In this document: positions 24,876 to 33,546 of the stretch, piece by piece
How the letters are laid out: each line of letters opens with the position of its first letter
How positions within the stretch are numbered: position 1 is the first letter of the stretch
Assembly: GCA_002490635.1 (NCBI GenBank)
Contig: DKUJ01000006.1
Location: 1-51,056, forward strand
Length of the DNA stretch: 51,056 nt
Direction of reading: 5' to 3'
Source: Porphyromonadaceae bacterium UBA7207
Lineage (GTDB): Bacteria; Bacteroidota; Bacteroidia; Bacteroidales; Muribaculaceae
The notes under the pieces: model-generated
Told to the model about the DNA's origin: nothing
What the model saw: only the letters and a program-made list of their open reading frames with translations
Database searches by the model: none
Position numbers and translations under genes: made by a program

Positions 24876-26909
24876 TCAGTCGCCCATGGTGCGCAGAAGC
24901 TCGTCGTTGTCGCGGGTGCGCTCCATTCGGTCCTTGATGAATTCCATGGCTTCCACGCTGTTGCGGTCGGAAAGATAGCGGCGGAGAATCCACATGCGGT
25001 CGAGTGTTTCCTTGCGCAGCAGCAGGTCGTCGCGTCGTGTGCTCGAGGCCATGATGTCCACGGCCGGGAAAACCCGCTTGTTGGAAAGCTTGCGGTCGAG
25101 CTGCAGCTCCATGTTGCCGGTGCCCTTGAATTCCTCGAAGATTACCTCGTCCATCTTGGAGCTTGTTTCGGTGAGCGCCGTGGCAATGATTGTGAGCGAG
25201 CCGCCGCCTTCGATGTTGCGCGCGGCACCGAAAAAGCGTTTTGGCTTCTGAAGGGCGTTGGCGTCGACACCGCCGGATAGAATTTTTCCCGATGCCGGAG
25301 CCACGGTGTTGTAGGCACGCGCCAGGCGGGTTATGGAATCAAGGAACACCACGACATCGTGGCCGCTCTCGACAAGGCGTTTGGCCTTCTCGAGCACGAT
25401 TCCCGCAATCTTCACATGGTGGTCGGCCGGCTCGTCGAAGGTAGAGGCGATTACCTCTGCATTGACACTGCGCTGCATGTCGGTGACCTCCTCGGGACGT
25501 TCGTCGATGAGCAGTATCATTATGTAGGTCTCGGGGTGGTTCTCCGCTATGGCATTGGCGATATCCTTGAGCAGAAGTGTCTTGCCGGTCTTGGGAGGAG
25601 CGACGATAAGCCCGCGCTGCCCTTTGCCTATGGGCGAGAACATATCCACCACGCGTGTGGAAAGGGTGCAGGAGCGACCGGAGGTTATGTCGAACTTCTC
25701 GTCGGGGAACAAGGGCGTAAGATGCTCGAAAGCCACACGGTCGCGCACGAACTCGAGGCCACGGCCGTTGACACGCTTCACCCCTGTCAGCGGGAAATAT
25801 TTCTCCCCTTCACGCGGCGGGCGCACCGTTGCCTCTACAACGTCGCCCTGGCGCAGACCGAAGCTCTTTATCTGAGGCTGGGTCACATACACATCGTCGG
25901 GGCTGGCAAGGTAGTTGAAATCGGCCGAGCGCAGGAATCCATAGCCTTCGGGCACGATTTCGAGCACACCGGTAACCTCGAGGATATCATAGAAGTTATA
26001 AGCCGCATTATCCTGAGCCTGCTGGTTGAAGCGGTTCTTCTTGTTCTTCTTGCCCTGGTTCTGCTGAGGCTGCTGCGTTACCTGGTTAGGCTCCGTGAGC
26101 TGTATTGTTCCTCCGGGCAGAGGTGTATTATGCTGCTGGTGGATATGAGCCTGCTGGCGCTGCTGCGGTTGGTTCTGCTGATTCTGCTGATTAGGATGGT
26201 TCTGTTCGCGCTGCGAGCGGGGCACGAACTTGCGACCCTGGCTGCGGGGAAAAAATTCGCCGAGACTGCTGTCGTTGCGCGGCGAGAAGTCGCGTTTGCG
26301 CGGTTCGCCGTTTTCGCGTGCGGCAGGCGCTTCGGCCGACGACGGTTCTTCCGTATTGTTTGCGGAAACAGCTTCGGGCTGCGCGGGAGTTTCAGCGCCG
26401 GTGTCCGCTGTTGCCTTGTCCGCTTTTTCGGCATCCGTCGTGGAATCATTGGAAATTACGGCAGTGTCATTGTCGGTAGCCACAGGAGCCTTGACAGCCT
26501 CTGCCTGCGGCTCTTCGGCCACTTTCTTCTTTGGAGGACGTCCGCGGCGTTTTTTCTCTACCACCGCGGGGGCATTTTCCGCGGGAGCCGAATCGGCCCT
26601 GGGTGCATCGCCGGCGGCAGCAGGTGCTTCTTCCACCTGCATGGCGGGAGCCTTGTCACCGTCGTCTACGGTCTCTTTTTTCTTTCGTCCGCGTTTGCGG
26701 GGCAATTTATCCGCAGCTTCCTCCTCGCCGGAGTCGGCTTTGCGGCGACCACGCGCAGGCACGGCGGCTTCGGCCACCGCCTGCTGGTCGAGAACGCGGA
26801 ACATAAGTTCGTCGCGTCTGGACAAATCTATTTTTTTCAGGCCAAGTCCTTCTGCAACCGATTTCAGCTGTTCGTCGGGCATGGCATTAAGTTCTGATAT
26901 GTTATACAT
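24876..26909 (-). CDS. rho: Transcription termination factor Rho with long disordered insert
   Basis: A 677-residue Rho hexamer subunit, far longer than the roughly 420 residues of E. coli Rho. The Rho_N helix bundle is at about 1-45. A low-complexity insert follows: Ala/Glu/Lys-rich (about 50-230), then Gln/Asn-rich (about 232-300). The RNA-binding cold-shock-like domain starts near 307 (PEGYGFLR) and the ATPase domain has P-loop PPKTGKT with Lys443 and LLIDERPEEVTD. In Bacteroides thetaiotaomicron such an insert is reported to drive phase separation of Rho and gut fitness. Start chosen at 26909 (MYNISELNAMP); an upstream ATG at 26960 adds foreign residues. A long leader precedes it. Confidence 0.97.
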   Translation of the reverse strand: MYNISELNAMPDEQLKSVAEGLGLKKIDLSRRDELMFRVLDQQAVAEAAVPARGRRKADSGEEEAADKLPRKRGRKKKETVDDGDKAPAMQVEEAPAAAGDAPRADSAPAENAPAVVEKKRRGRPPKKKVAEEPQAEAVKAPVATDNDTAVISNDSTTDAEKADKATADTGAETPAQPEAVSANNTEEPSSAEAPAARENGEPRKRDFSPRNDSSLGEFFPRSQGRKFVPRSQREQNHPNQQNQQNQPQQRQQAHIHQQHNTPLPGGTIQLTEPNQVTQQPQQNQGKKNKKNRFNQQAQDNAAYNFYDILEVTGVLEIVPEGYGFLRSADFNYLASPDDVYVTQPQIKSFGLRQGDVVEATVRPPREGEKYFPLTGVKRVNGRGLEFVRDRVAFEHLTPLFPDEKFDITSGRSCTLSTRVVDMFSPIGKGQRGLIVAPPKTGKTLLLKDIANAIAENHPETYIMILLIDERPEEVTDMQRSVNAEVIASTFDEPADHHVKIAGIVLEKAKRLVESGHDVVVFLDSITRLARAYNTVAPASGKILSGGVDANALQKPKRFFGAARNIEGGGSLTIIATALTETSSKMDEVIFEEFKGTGNMELQLDRKLSNKRVFPAVDIMASSTRRDDLLLRKETLDRMWILRRYLSDRNSVEAMEFIKDRMERTRDNDELLRTMGD

Positions 26910-27303
26910 GCTTGTATGGGAATTTTCAAATAAAACGACTCCGGGCATGGAGTCCGCCACGTGTGTGCTATAGCGCTTTAAACAGGAAAAGATGTAAAAA
27001 ATACAAGAGGAGAGAATGGAGAGGGCTTCCTTGTCTTCCCTTAAAACGCTTTCATCTCAAAAAAAGATGCCTGCAAGATTTTTAGCGCGCCTGTTAAAGA
27101 CAGATGACCCTAATATCCATCCGGCGGAAATGAAACCGTCGGTAGTTGCCTGCGTGATTCGAAACGGGAATAATCGTGGAGTTGGAGGTCGCAAGTGTGG
27201 GAATGTGATGCCGGAGGCTATTTGGTGCGCACTATACCGCTATCGCGGCGGTCAAAGGCAATGCACCTTAAGCAATGTCGCCCGGAGGATTACCTTCACT
27301 TTC
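26910..27303 (-). promoter_or_regulatory. Long 5' leader of rho
   Basis: About 390 bases between the likely promoter (27318-27310) and the rho ATG hold no convincing gene. Small hairpins are visible, e.g. GACTCC/GGAGTC at 26937-26954 and CATCT/AGATG near 27070. Rho genes often regulate themselves by terminating in a long leader; that is known from E. coli and is an inference here. Confidence 0.5.
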
Positions 27304-27309
27304 GACTCT

Positions 27310-27318
27310 GCAAAAATA
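27310..27318 (-). promoter_or_regulatory. Likely rho promoter -7 element
   Basis: TATTTTTGC on the minus strand. It is the only TAnnTTTG match I found on this strand in the 680 bases upstream of rho. No TTTG at -33. Confidence 0.5.
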
Positions 27319-27392
27319 GCAATTATTTTTCGCCGGAGCGGCAGCTTCGCTGATTTTTTTATTATCAGCTGAGAAAAAATGCGGAATTTGAG

Positions 27393-27401
27393 TATCTTTG
27401 C
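27393..27401 (+). promoter_or_regulatory. Promoter -7 element before the orphan gene/RNA
   Basis: TATCTTTGC on the plus strand, about 190 bases before the ATG at 27592. A terminator-like structure lies between, at 27453-27518. Confidence 0.6.
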
Positions 27402-27452
27402 ATATGCCTTGACAATACGCCGCGGAATTTCGACCGCCAGAAAACCATAATC

Positions 27453-27518
27453 GACACAATCAACCGTCTGCGGCTCCCCTGCCGGGAGCTTCAAAGGGTG
27501 GATTGTGTCTTCTTTTTT
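27453..27518 (+). ncRNA. Terminated leader RNA or attenuator
   Basis: Outer stem GACACAATC/GATTGTGTC (27453-27461 with 27501-27509), an internal loop, and an inner hairpin GCTCCC/GGGAGC (27473-27478 with 27484-27489). The outer stem is followed at once by TTCTTTTTTC, as in an intrinsic terminator. From the promoter at 27393 this gives a transcript of about 110 bases, or an attenuator for the gene at 27592. I do not recognise it as a named RNA family. Confidence 0.6.
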
Positions 27519-27591
27519 CACAGTCCGACAGCAAATGCAGGGCCACAGCCGCAGAACAGAAGTTTGACTTAATGAAAAAAAAGGAAAGATT

Positions 27592-28104
27592 ATGGAAATC
27601 AAGAATTCCTATGTGCTGGTAGCATCGTGCACTCGCAAGGGACACTTCCGGCAACTCACATCTCCCGCTGCCGATGAAATCGACAAAAACGCCCGTCGCG
27701 AGGCGGCCGCCTGCCGCAATGCAGGCCGCGCCGGACGCATACTCATGGACGCCGCCGACATCTGTCTGGAAACCGGCTACCTGCTGCGCGCCTCACACCT
27801 CTACTACGACGCCCTTCTGCTCATGGCCGACTACTCGCTGGAGCATCGCACTCTCAGGCTCGCCCATGAAATGAGTCGTGCAGGACGCGGACTCGAGAAT
27901 GTGAAGCGGCGTGTAGGCGGCACCACTTCCTACACCGAAGAGATGCGCGTGCGCGACCTGCTGAAAACCGTTACCGCTCTCTACCAGGAAGTCGACCTCA
28001 ATATGGAGGACATCACAGTGGATGCAGATGTCGACTTCAGCAATGTCGCGGTGTTCTTCGGGGCCGGACACCGGCGCTACATCGAAAAGTGCAACAACGC
28101 CTGA
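27592..28104 (+). CDS. Unknown 170-residue protein
   Basis: A soluble protein without signal peptide or membrane segment. The middle is helical (NAGRAGRILMDAADICLETGYLL..., then LLMADYSLEHRTLRLAHEMS), somewhat like a pair of TPR-type helices, and the end is acidic (LNMEDITVDADVDFS). No enzyme motif is visible and I do not recognise a family. A weak AGGAAAG purine run lies upstream of the ATG. The gene is alone: a terminator-like structure lies before it and a strong bidirectional terminator after it. Confidence 0.65.
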   Translation: MEIKNSYVLVASCTRKGHFRQLTSPAADEIDKNARREAAACRNAGRAGRILMDAADICLETGYLLRASHLYYDALLLMADYSLEHRTLRLAHEMSRAGRGLENVKRRVGGTTSYTEEMRVRDLLKTVTALYQEVDLNMEDITVDADVDFSNVAVFFGAGHRRYIEKCNNA

Positions 28105-28110
28105 TAATGG

Positions 28111-28142
28111 AAACGCCCCGGAGCAAATGTTCCGGGGCGTTT
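28111..28142. terminator. Bidirectional terminator
   Basis: A perfect 12-bp stem (28111-28122 with 28131-28142, arm AAACGCCCCGGA) with an 8-base loop. The A/T ends of the stem supply a short T run on both strands. It separates the convergent orphan gene and the PpiD-like gene. Confidence 0.85.
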
Positions 28143-28164
28143 CAGCTATATAATAAGTGCAAAG

Positions 28165-30261
28165 TTATTCGGCGGGATTGCTCACGAAGTTGAGCGAGCG
28201 GTTATCCACTTTGTTTTTGCCCAGCAGAAGCAGCTGCGGGTTGCGGAGCGGAGTGTAGTTGCGCAGGAAGAGCTGGCCATACTCATCTTCGGTGAACGGA
28301 CGGTTGGCTGTGTTTACCTCGCGCACCTCGAACACCATTATACCATGGTTGCCTTTGATGGGGCCTGCGAACTTACCCTGGGCTGTGCCTGCGATAGCGC
28401 CGGCGATTTCATTCTCGCCAATGCCGAGGTTAAGCAGGACGGGACTGTTCACGTTCACATCGCCTTCGGCGATTTCGGTCTCCATTGCCTGTGCATAGCT
28501 TGCCAGGTCGGTGCCGCGACCGTTGTATTTCTCCATGAGCTTGTCGGCTTTCTTGGCCTCGAGTGCCTCGGCCTGAAGCTGAGGATAAACGCGGGGGCTG
28601 TTGTAGGGACGGTAATCGTCGTAGATGTCGCTTACTGCCAAGGCGATGAGATAAGTCTGCTTGTCGTCCTGGAACACGGGGCTAACCTGGCCTTCGCGGG
28701 CTTCCATTACCCATTTCACAAAGCGGCGGCTGTCGTCGGCGTTGCCGATGCGTACCGAGGAGTTACCCACTTCGTCGGACAGCATGGGATAGCCGGACTC
28801 GGAAGAGTTGGCGCTGAATTCGGATGCGGAGCTGTTGGCGCTCACATATGTGCGCAGGCGGTCGCTGAGGTCGGTAATGGTTTCCTGCGAGGGATCCACG
28901 GTATATGTAGCCACGGCAAAGTCGTAGAACTTGACAGGAGCATGGCGACGGTTCACCTTATATATAACGGTAACAGGATTTCCGGATACTGTGTCGGTGA
29001 AAGCGAAAGCACGGCCGACAGTGGCGTCGGTGAGCGCATTGCGCAGTTTCTCTTCGATACCAGGAGCCTGGAGGTTGCCCCATACGCTGTCCTGGCCCTG
29101 CACCTCACCTGTAGCCATCAGAGAAGCCACGGTGCTGCCGCCATTGATGGCGCTCACGATGCTGTCGGCCGAAGCGGCAGGATTTGCAAGCTGAGCCATG
29201 CTGACATTGATGGAGTCGATACCCATGGTGATGCCGGTGAGTTTTGCGATGGTGTATTCCTCGGAGCTGCGGCTGACCACGGCTGCGGAGCCTACCGACG
29301 CGGTGTCGACAAACTGCTTGAGTGCACGGTCGCTGATCTGAGCCAGGGGAACGGATGCTGTCTCGACGACAAAGCGGCTGTCGCCGGCCACAGCATCGAG
29401 TCCTTCGGTTGTCGAAAGACCGAGGACGGCGTTTTCAACAGCATTGGCGGCGGCCACACGGTCGGCCTGCGAGGGTTCGATGCGAACATAGATATAATCG
29501 ACCTGGCGGCGTTCCTCATCGATAGCGTATTCCTGACGGCGGCTGTTCCAGAGAGCCTGAACGTCGGCATCGGAGAATTCTACTTCATCGTTTGCCACAG
29601 CGGAGGCATCCTTAACGGCATAAGCCACACGGCGGGTGGTGGCGATGTTGTCGTAGGTATTGCGGGCATCGAGCTTGTTGTAGGTGAAAAGACCCGATAC
29701 CAGACGGCCGAACTTCTGGGCAATCATCTGGTTGGTGAGTTCGGTTTCGGTCTGGCGCAGCATTGCGGAAATCTGCTGGGCGTCGTCCTGGGTGATATCG
29801 TAGGCAGCGGGGTTGGACACTGCGTTGTAGACTGCGTGGGCATCGGGAGTTGTAAGGCCGAGTGCACCGGAAAGATTGGCAATCAGCTGGGCTGCCATGG
29901 GCGACTGGTTGGCACCGAACATGGCTTCGTTGAGTTCGGCATCGGTGACAGTGATTCCCAGACGCTCGTATTCACGGCTCATGAGTCCTTCGGAGATGAG
30001 GCTGTTGAGAGCTTCGGCAGCCACTGCATCGGAGCTGAGGTTGCGACCGTTGCGCTGGTTCTGTTCCGAAATCTCGGATATACGGTTCTGATAAGCCTGG
30101 TAATCGACGCTGACATCGCCGGCTTTTGCCACAGTTGTGGGCGAGCCGAAATAGGTGCGACCGGATGTGAGGAAGTCGCCCAGGATGAATGCAAGCAATG
30201 CCACGATGATGATTACGAACAGCAGCACCGACTTGTTTCTGATTTTCTCTAAGGTTGCCAT
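28165..30261 (-). CDS. PpiD-like membrane-anchored peptidyl-prolyl isomerase
   Basis: A 698-residue periplasmic folding factor. One membrane helix near the start (about residues 11-31, VLLFVIIIVALLAFILGDFL) anchors it in the inner membrane. A SurA_N-like chaperone region follows (about 45-200) and parvulin-type (PPIC) regions lie in the middle and C-terminal half. Length and layout match the SurA/PpiD group of Bacteroidetes. I start at 30261 (MATLEKIRNKS), since the -7 element at 30371-30363 lies downstream of an ATG at 30366. It should help outer-membrane and periplasmic proteins fold. Monocistronic between two terminators. Confidence 0.88.
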   Translation of the reverse strand: MATLEKIRNKSVLLFVIIIVALLAFILGDFLTSGRTYFGSPTTVAKAGDVSVDYQAYQNRISEISEQNQRNGRNLSSDAVAAEALNSLISEGLMSREYERLGITVTDAELNEAMFGANQSPMAAQLIANLSGALGLTTPDAHAVYNAVSNPAAYDITQDDAQQISAMLRQTETELTNQMIAQKFGRLVSGLFTYNKLDARNTYDNIATTRRVAYAVKDASAVANDEVEFSDADVQALWNSRRQEYAIDEERRQVDYIYVRIEPSQADRVAAANAVENAVLGLSTTEGLDAVAGDSRFVVETASVPLAQISDRALKQFVDTASVGSAAVVSRSSEEYTIAKLTGITMGIDSINVSMAQLANPAASADSIVSAINGGSTVASLMATGEVQGQDSVWGNLQAPGIEEKLRNALTDATVGRAFAFTDTVSGNPVTVIYKVNRRHAPVKFYDFAVATYTVDPSQETITDLSDRLRTYVSANSSASEFSANSSESGYPMLSDEVGNSSVRIGNADDSRRFVKWVMEAREGQVSPVFQDDKQTYLIALAVSDIYDDYRPYNSPRVYPQLQAEALEAKKADKLMEKYNGRGTDLASYAQAMETEIAEGDVNVNSPVLLNLGIGENEIAGAIAGTAQGKFAGPIKGNHGIMVFEVREVNTANRPFTEDEYGQLFLRNYTPLRNPQLLLLGKNKVDNRSLNFVSNPAE

Positions 30262-30362
30262 TTTATGTTTGTGGTTTATTATATAGCACGTTAAGGCTCC
30301 TTGCGGCACGCCGCCGACATCCTCGTAAATGATGGAATCCGGCAGGTAGGCTGCAAAAGCGT

Positions 30363-30371
30363 ACAAAGATA
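30363..30371 (-). promoter_or_regulatory. Promoter -7 element of the PpiD-like gene
   Basis: TATCTTTGT on the minus strand, about 100 bases upstream of the ATG at 30261. Confidence 0.65.
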
Positions 30372-30518
30372 AGCAAATTTTTGCACAATCAAGTCAATAG
30401 CCTCCAATATTTAACCTCGATTTTACCTCATTGCAGTCAATTGAAAGACAAGCGCCGCCATCTCCGCCCCGACGGACACAACAAGAGGTTGTTCAACAAT
30501 CATTGTCAAGCAACTTCT

Positions 30519-30553
30519 AAAAAAACAGCCCGGCCATCGCGTGGCCGGGCTGT
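30519..30553 (-). terminator. Intrinsic terminator of pnp
   Basis: A 12-bp perfect stem (30525-30536 with 30542-30553) with a 5-base loop, followed on the minus strand by a run of seven T. It lies 33 bases after the pnp stop. Confidence 0.92.
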
Positions 30554-30585
30554 CTATGGTTTATGCGCGTTATTACGCGCTATTC

Positions 30586-32835
30586 TCAGTCTTTGCGGGG
30601 AGGACGTGGACCACGGCGCTCGCCACGGTCGCCACCTTCACGACGGGGACCACGGTCGCCTCGGGGCGCGCCTTCGCGACGGGGGCCACGTTCGCCGCGG
30701 GGTGCGCGGACGGGTTCCACATAGCCTTCGGGCTTGGGCTGCAGCGCACGCATCGAAAGGCGGTACTTGCCGGTTTTCTTGTCGATTTCGATGAGTTTGA
30801 CTTCCACCTGGTCGCCTTCCTTGAGGCCGGATGCCTCCATGTCGTCGAGGCGCTCCCAGGCAATCTCGCTTATGTGCAGCAGTCCGTCGCGGTGGGGCAT
30901 GAACTCTACAAAAGCGCCGAATTCCATAATGGAACGCACTGTGCCTTTATAAACCTTGCCTTCCTCGGGAAGTTCCACAATGGCGTTGATCATTGCCAGA
31001 GCGCGGTCGATGGAGTCCTTGTTGGCGGCAGCCACTTCGATGAAGCCGCCTTCGTCGATTTCGTCGATCGACACCACTGCACCGCTTTCTTCCTGGATAC
31101 CCTGGATCACCTTTCCGCCCGGGCCAATCACAGCACCGATAAGCTCCTTGGGAATGAGCATGGTAACGATGCGGGGCACATGGGGCTTGTAGTCCTCGCG
31201 GGCTTCGGCGATGGTCTCGTGGATTTTCTCCAGGATGTGGAGTCGGCCTTCGCGTGCCTGGTTGAGGGCGCGTTCGAGAATTTCATAGCTCAGACCATCG
31301 CACTTGATGTCCATCTGGGTGGCGGTGATACCGTCGGCGGTACCTGTCACCTTGAAGTCCATGTCGCCGAGGTGGTCCTCATCGCCGAGGATGTCGCTGA
31401 GCACTGCATACTTCTCGCCATCGGAGATAAGCCCCATGGCGATGCCGCTCACAGGCTTGCGCATCTTCACGCCGGCGTCGAGCAGGGCCAGTGTGCCGGC
31501 GCATACGGTCGCCATGGACGACGAACCGTTGCTCTCGAGGATGTCGCTCACGATGCGGCACACATAGGGGAAGTTCTCGGGGAACATGCGCTTGAGCGCA
31601 CGATGTGCCAGGTTTCCGTGGCCGACCTCACGACGTCCCACACCGCGCACGGGACGAGCCTCGCCGGTGGAGAAGGGAGGGAAGTTATAGTGGAGGAGGA
31701 AACGTTCGCGACCCTGGTTGAGAACATCGTCAAGGATTTTCTCGTCGAGCTTGGTGCCCAGAGTCACTGTTGCCAGAGCCTGGGTCTCGCCACGGGTAAA
31801 CACGGCGGAACCGTGAGGTCCGGGAAGGTAGTCCACTTCCGCCCAGATAGGACGGATTTCGGTGGTCTTGCGGCCGTCGAGACGGATGCCTTCGTCGAGC
31901 ACGCAGCGGCGCATCGCTTCTTTCTCCACATCGTGGTAGTAGCGTTTCACCAGAGGTGTCTTGGCTTCGCGTTCCTCTTCGGGCAGGGATTCGATATATT
32001 CGTTGCAGATGGCTTCGAATGCCTCGGCACGCCAGTGCTTGTCGGCGCAACCCTTGCGGGCCACTTCGTAAGCCTTGTCGTAGCACTTGCTGCGGACATC
32101 GGCACGGAGGTCTTCGTCGTTTGTCTCGTGGCAATATTCGCGCTTTGTGGTGGAGCCTACTTCCTGGGCGAGCTCCATCTGGGCCTTGCACTGCACCTTG
32201 ATGGCTTCGTGGGCCGTTCGGAGAGCATCGAGGAGTTCGGCTTCGCTCACCTCGTTCATCTCACCCTCGACCATCATGATGTTGTCGTAGGTGGCGCCTA
32301 CCATGAGTTCCATGTCGGCTTTCTGGAGCTGTTCGAATGTGGGGTCGATCACAAACTGGCCGTCGACGCGTGCAACGCGCACTTCGGAGATGGGACCGTT
32401 GAAGGGAATATCGCTGACAGCCAGAGCTGCGGAGGCAGCAAGCCCGGCCAGGCAGTCGGGCGCATCGACACCGTCGGCGCTATAGAGAGTGATGTTTACG
32501 AATGTGTCGGCGTGGTAATTGTCGGGGAACAGGGGGCGGAGCACACGGTCCACCAGACGCGCGGTAAGAATTTCGTAGTCGCTGGCGCGTCCTTCGCGCT
32601 TGAGGAAACCGCCTGGAAAGCGGCCGGCGGAGGAGAATTTTTCCTTATACTCCACCTGCAGGGGCATGAAGTCCACTCCCTCGCCGGCTTCCTTGGCAGT
32701 GACTACCGTTGCGAGGAGCATGGTGTTGCCCATGCGCACTTCTACCGCTCCATCGGCCTGCTTTGCGAGCTTGCCGGTCTCGATGGTGATAGTCCGGCCG
32801 TCGGGCAGTGCGATGGTTTTCTTGATAGGATTCAT
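30586..32835 (-). CDS. pnp: Polynucleotide phosphorylase
   Basis: A 749-residue 3'-to-5' exoribonuclease that degrades RNA phosphorolytically. Two RNase PH domains (about 10-140 and 320-460) flank a helical linker, followed by a KH domain (LIGAVIGPGGKVIQGIQEE, about 555-610) and an S1 domain (about 630-700, KGTVRSIMEFGAFVEF). The C-terminus carries an extra tail of about 40 residues with repeated RG/RR motifs (GERGPRREG type), likely disordered and RNA-binding. All main domains are complete. It has its own promoter and terminator, so it is transcribed alone. Confidence 0.97.
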   Translation of the reverse strand: MNPIKKTIALPDGRTITIETGKLAKQADGAVEVRMGNTMLLATVVTAKEAGEGVDFMPLQVEYKEKFSSAGRFPGGFLKREGRASDYEILTARLVDRVLRPLFPDNYHADTFVNITLYSADGVDAPDCLAGLAASAALAVSDIPFNGPISEVRVARVDGQFVIDPTFEQLQKADMELMVGATYDNIMMVEGEMNEVSEAELLDALRTAHEAIKVQCKAQMELAQEVGSTTKREYCHETNDEDLRADVRSKCYDKAYEVARKGCADKHWRAEAFEAICNEYIESLPEEEREAKTPLVKRYYHDVEKEAMRRCVLDEGIRLDGRKTTEIRPIWAEVDYLPGPHGSAVFTRGETQALATVTLGTKLDEKILDDVLNQGRERFLLHYNFPPFSTGEARPVRGVGRREVGHGNLAHRALKRMFPENFPYVCRIVSDILESNGSSSMATVCAGTLALLDAGVKMRKPVSGIAMGLISDGEKYAVLSDILGDEDHLGDMDFKVTGTADGITATQMDIKCDGLSYEILERALNQAREGRLHILEKIHETIAEAREDYKPHVPRIVTMLIPKELIGAVIGPGGKVIQGIQEESGAVVSIDEIDEGGFIEVAAANKDSIDRALAMINAIVELPEEGKVYKGTVRSIMEFGAFVEFMPHRDGLLHISEIAWERLDDMEASGLKEGDQVEVKLIEIDKKTGKYRLSMRALQPKPEGYVEPVRAPRGERGPRREGAPRGDRGPRREGGDRGERRGPRPPRKD

Positions 32836-32871
32836 AAAATGCTTAATGTTGGTATTTTCTCAATAAATCGC

Positions 32872-32904
32872 GCAAAGGTAGTAAAAATCCGGCGGACTCG
32901 CAAA
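32872..32904 (-). promoter_or_regulatory. Promoter of pnp
   Basis: On the minus strand TTTG at 32904-32901, 20 bases, then TACCTTTGC at 32880-32872: full consensus, with a leader of about 30 bases before the ATG at 32835. Confidence 0.8.
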
Positions 32905-33051
32905 TAATATATGTGTACCACATCACACGCGCGGCGGCACAGCCCGATTAACACTATTTCACAGAATCAGACAAAAGCGCCTTGCAGCTATCTGTGAGGC
33001 CGTTATTCCACACCGCCGACACACCTTCGGACAACAATAAATAGCTAATAA

Positions 33052-33084
33052 TTTCCGTAATCGGGGAATAATTACTTACTTTGC
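33052..33084 (+). promoter_or_regulatory. Promoter of acpP
   Basis: TTTC at 33052-33055, 20 bases, then TTACTTTGC at 33076-33084. Each element has one mismatch to consensus. The ATG is at 33126, leaving a leader of roughly 35 bases. Confidence 0.6.
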
Positions 33085-33125
33085 ACCGCAAAATGTGAAT
33101 TTACTAATCAAAACCCCAAACCGTC

Positions 33126-33359
33126 ATGTCTGAAATTGCAGATCGCGTAAAAAGCATCGTAGTGGACAAGCTCGGCGTAGAACCCGAGAAAGTAACTGAA
33201 GAGGCATCCTTCATCACCGACCTTGGCGCCGACTCCCTCGACACCGTGGAGCTGATCATGGACTTCGAAAAAGAATTTGGAGCAACAATTCCCGACGAAG
33301 AAGCCGAGAAAATCAAAACCGTAGGCGACGCCATCGCTTATCTGGAAGCCCACGCTTAA
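33126..33359 (+). CDS. acpP: Acyl carrier protein
   Basis: A 77-residue, very acidic four-helix protein. Ser37 in the GADSLDTVEL motif is the attachment site for phosphopantetheine; the cofactor comes from the CoA pathway, of which a later step (coaD) is encoded at 40480. It carries growing acyl chains in fatty acid synthesis and donates them to lipid acyltransferases. fabF lies 187 bases downstream on the same strand, with a terminator-like structure between. Confidence 0.97.
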   Translation: MSEIADRVKSIVVDKLGVEPEKVTEEASFITDLGADSLDTVELIMDFEKEFGATIPDEEAEKIKTVGDAIAYLEAHA

Positions 33360-33446
33360 GCACACCGCGAGCAACCCCGCCGGCATCTGCCAGCAGAGCG
33401 CGGCGGCCAGCCAAGCAAAACAGCAGTCAGCAAACTGACAGTATAG

Positions 33447-33486
33447 CCGCCGGAAGTTTCAATCATTGAAAAAACGGCGGTTTTTT
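33447..33486 (+). terminator. Terminator-like structure between acpP and fabF
   Basis: CCGCC (33447-33451) pairs with GGCGG (33476-33480) around an inner hairpin TTTCAA/TTGAAA, followed by six T. It is weaker than the other terminators, so partial read-through into fabF is plausible and would give more ACP than FabF. Confidence 0.6.
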
Positions 33487-33546
33487 GCATATACCACCTG
33501 CCATAAGCAGCACCTGACGATACCCATATAACGAAATCTCCCCACT

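Noticed and set aside
25359..26897. Membrane-protein-like frame antisense to rho
   Set aside because: The hydrophobic runs (LLVLLALVLLRLL) are the reverse of the Gln/Asn codons of the Rho insert, not true membrane helices.
27016..27372. 118-codon frame in the rho leader region
   Set aside because: Unlike neighbouring genes in codon use, overlaps the likely rho promoter and has no recognisable features.
28345..30252. 635-codon frame antisense to the PpiD-like gene
   Set aside because: Cys/Gly/His/Val-rich shadow with no recognisable domain; the sense frame is a clear PpiD-like protein.
30541..32907. 788-codon frame antisense to pnp
   Set aside because: Shadow of PNPase; it spans the pnp terminator and promoter.
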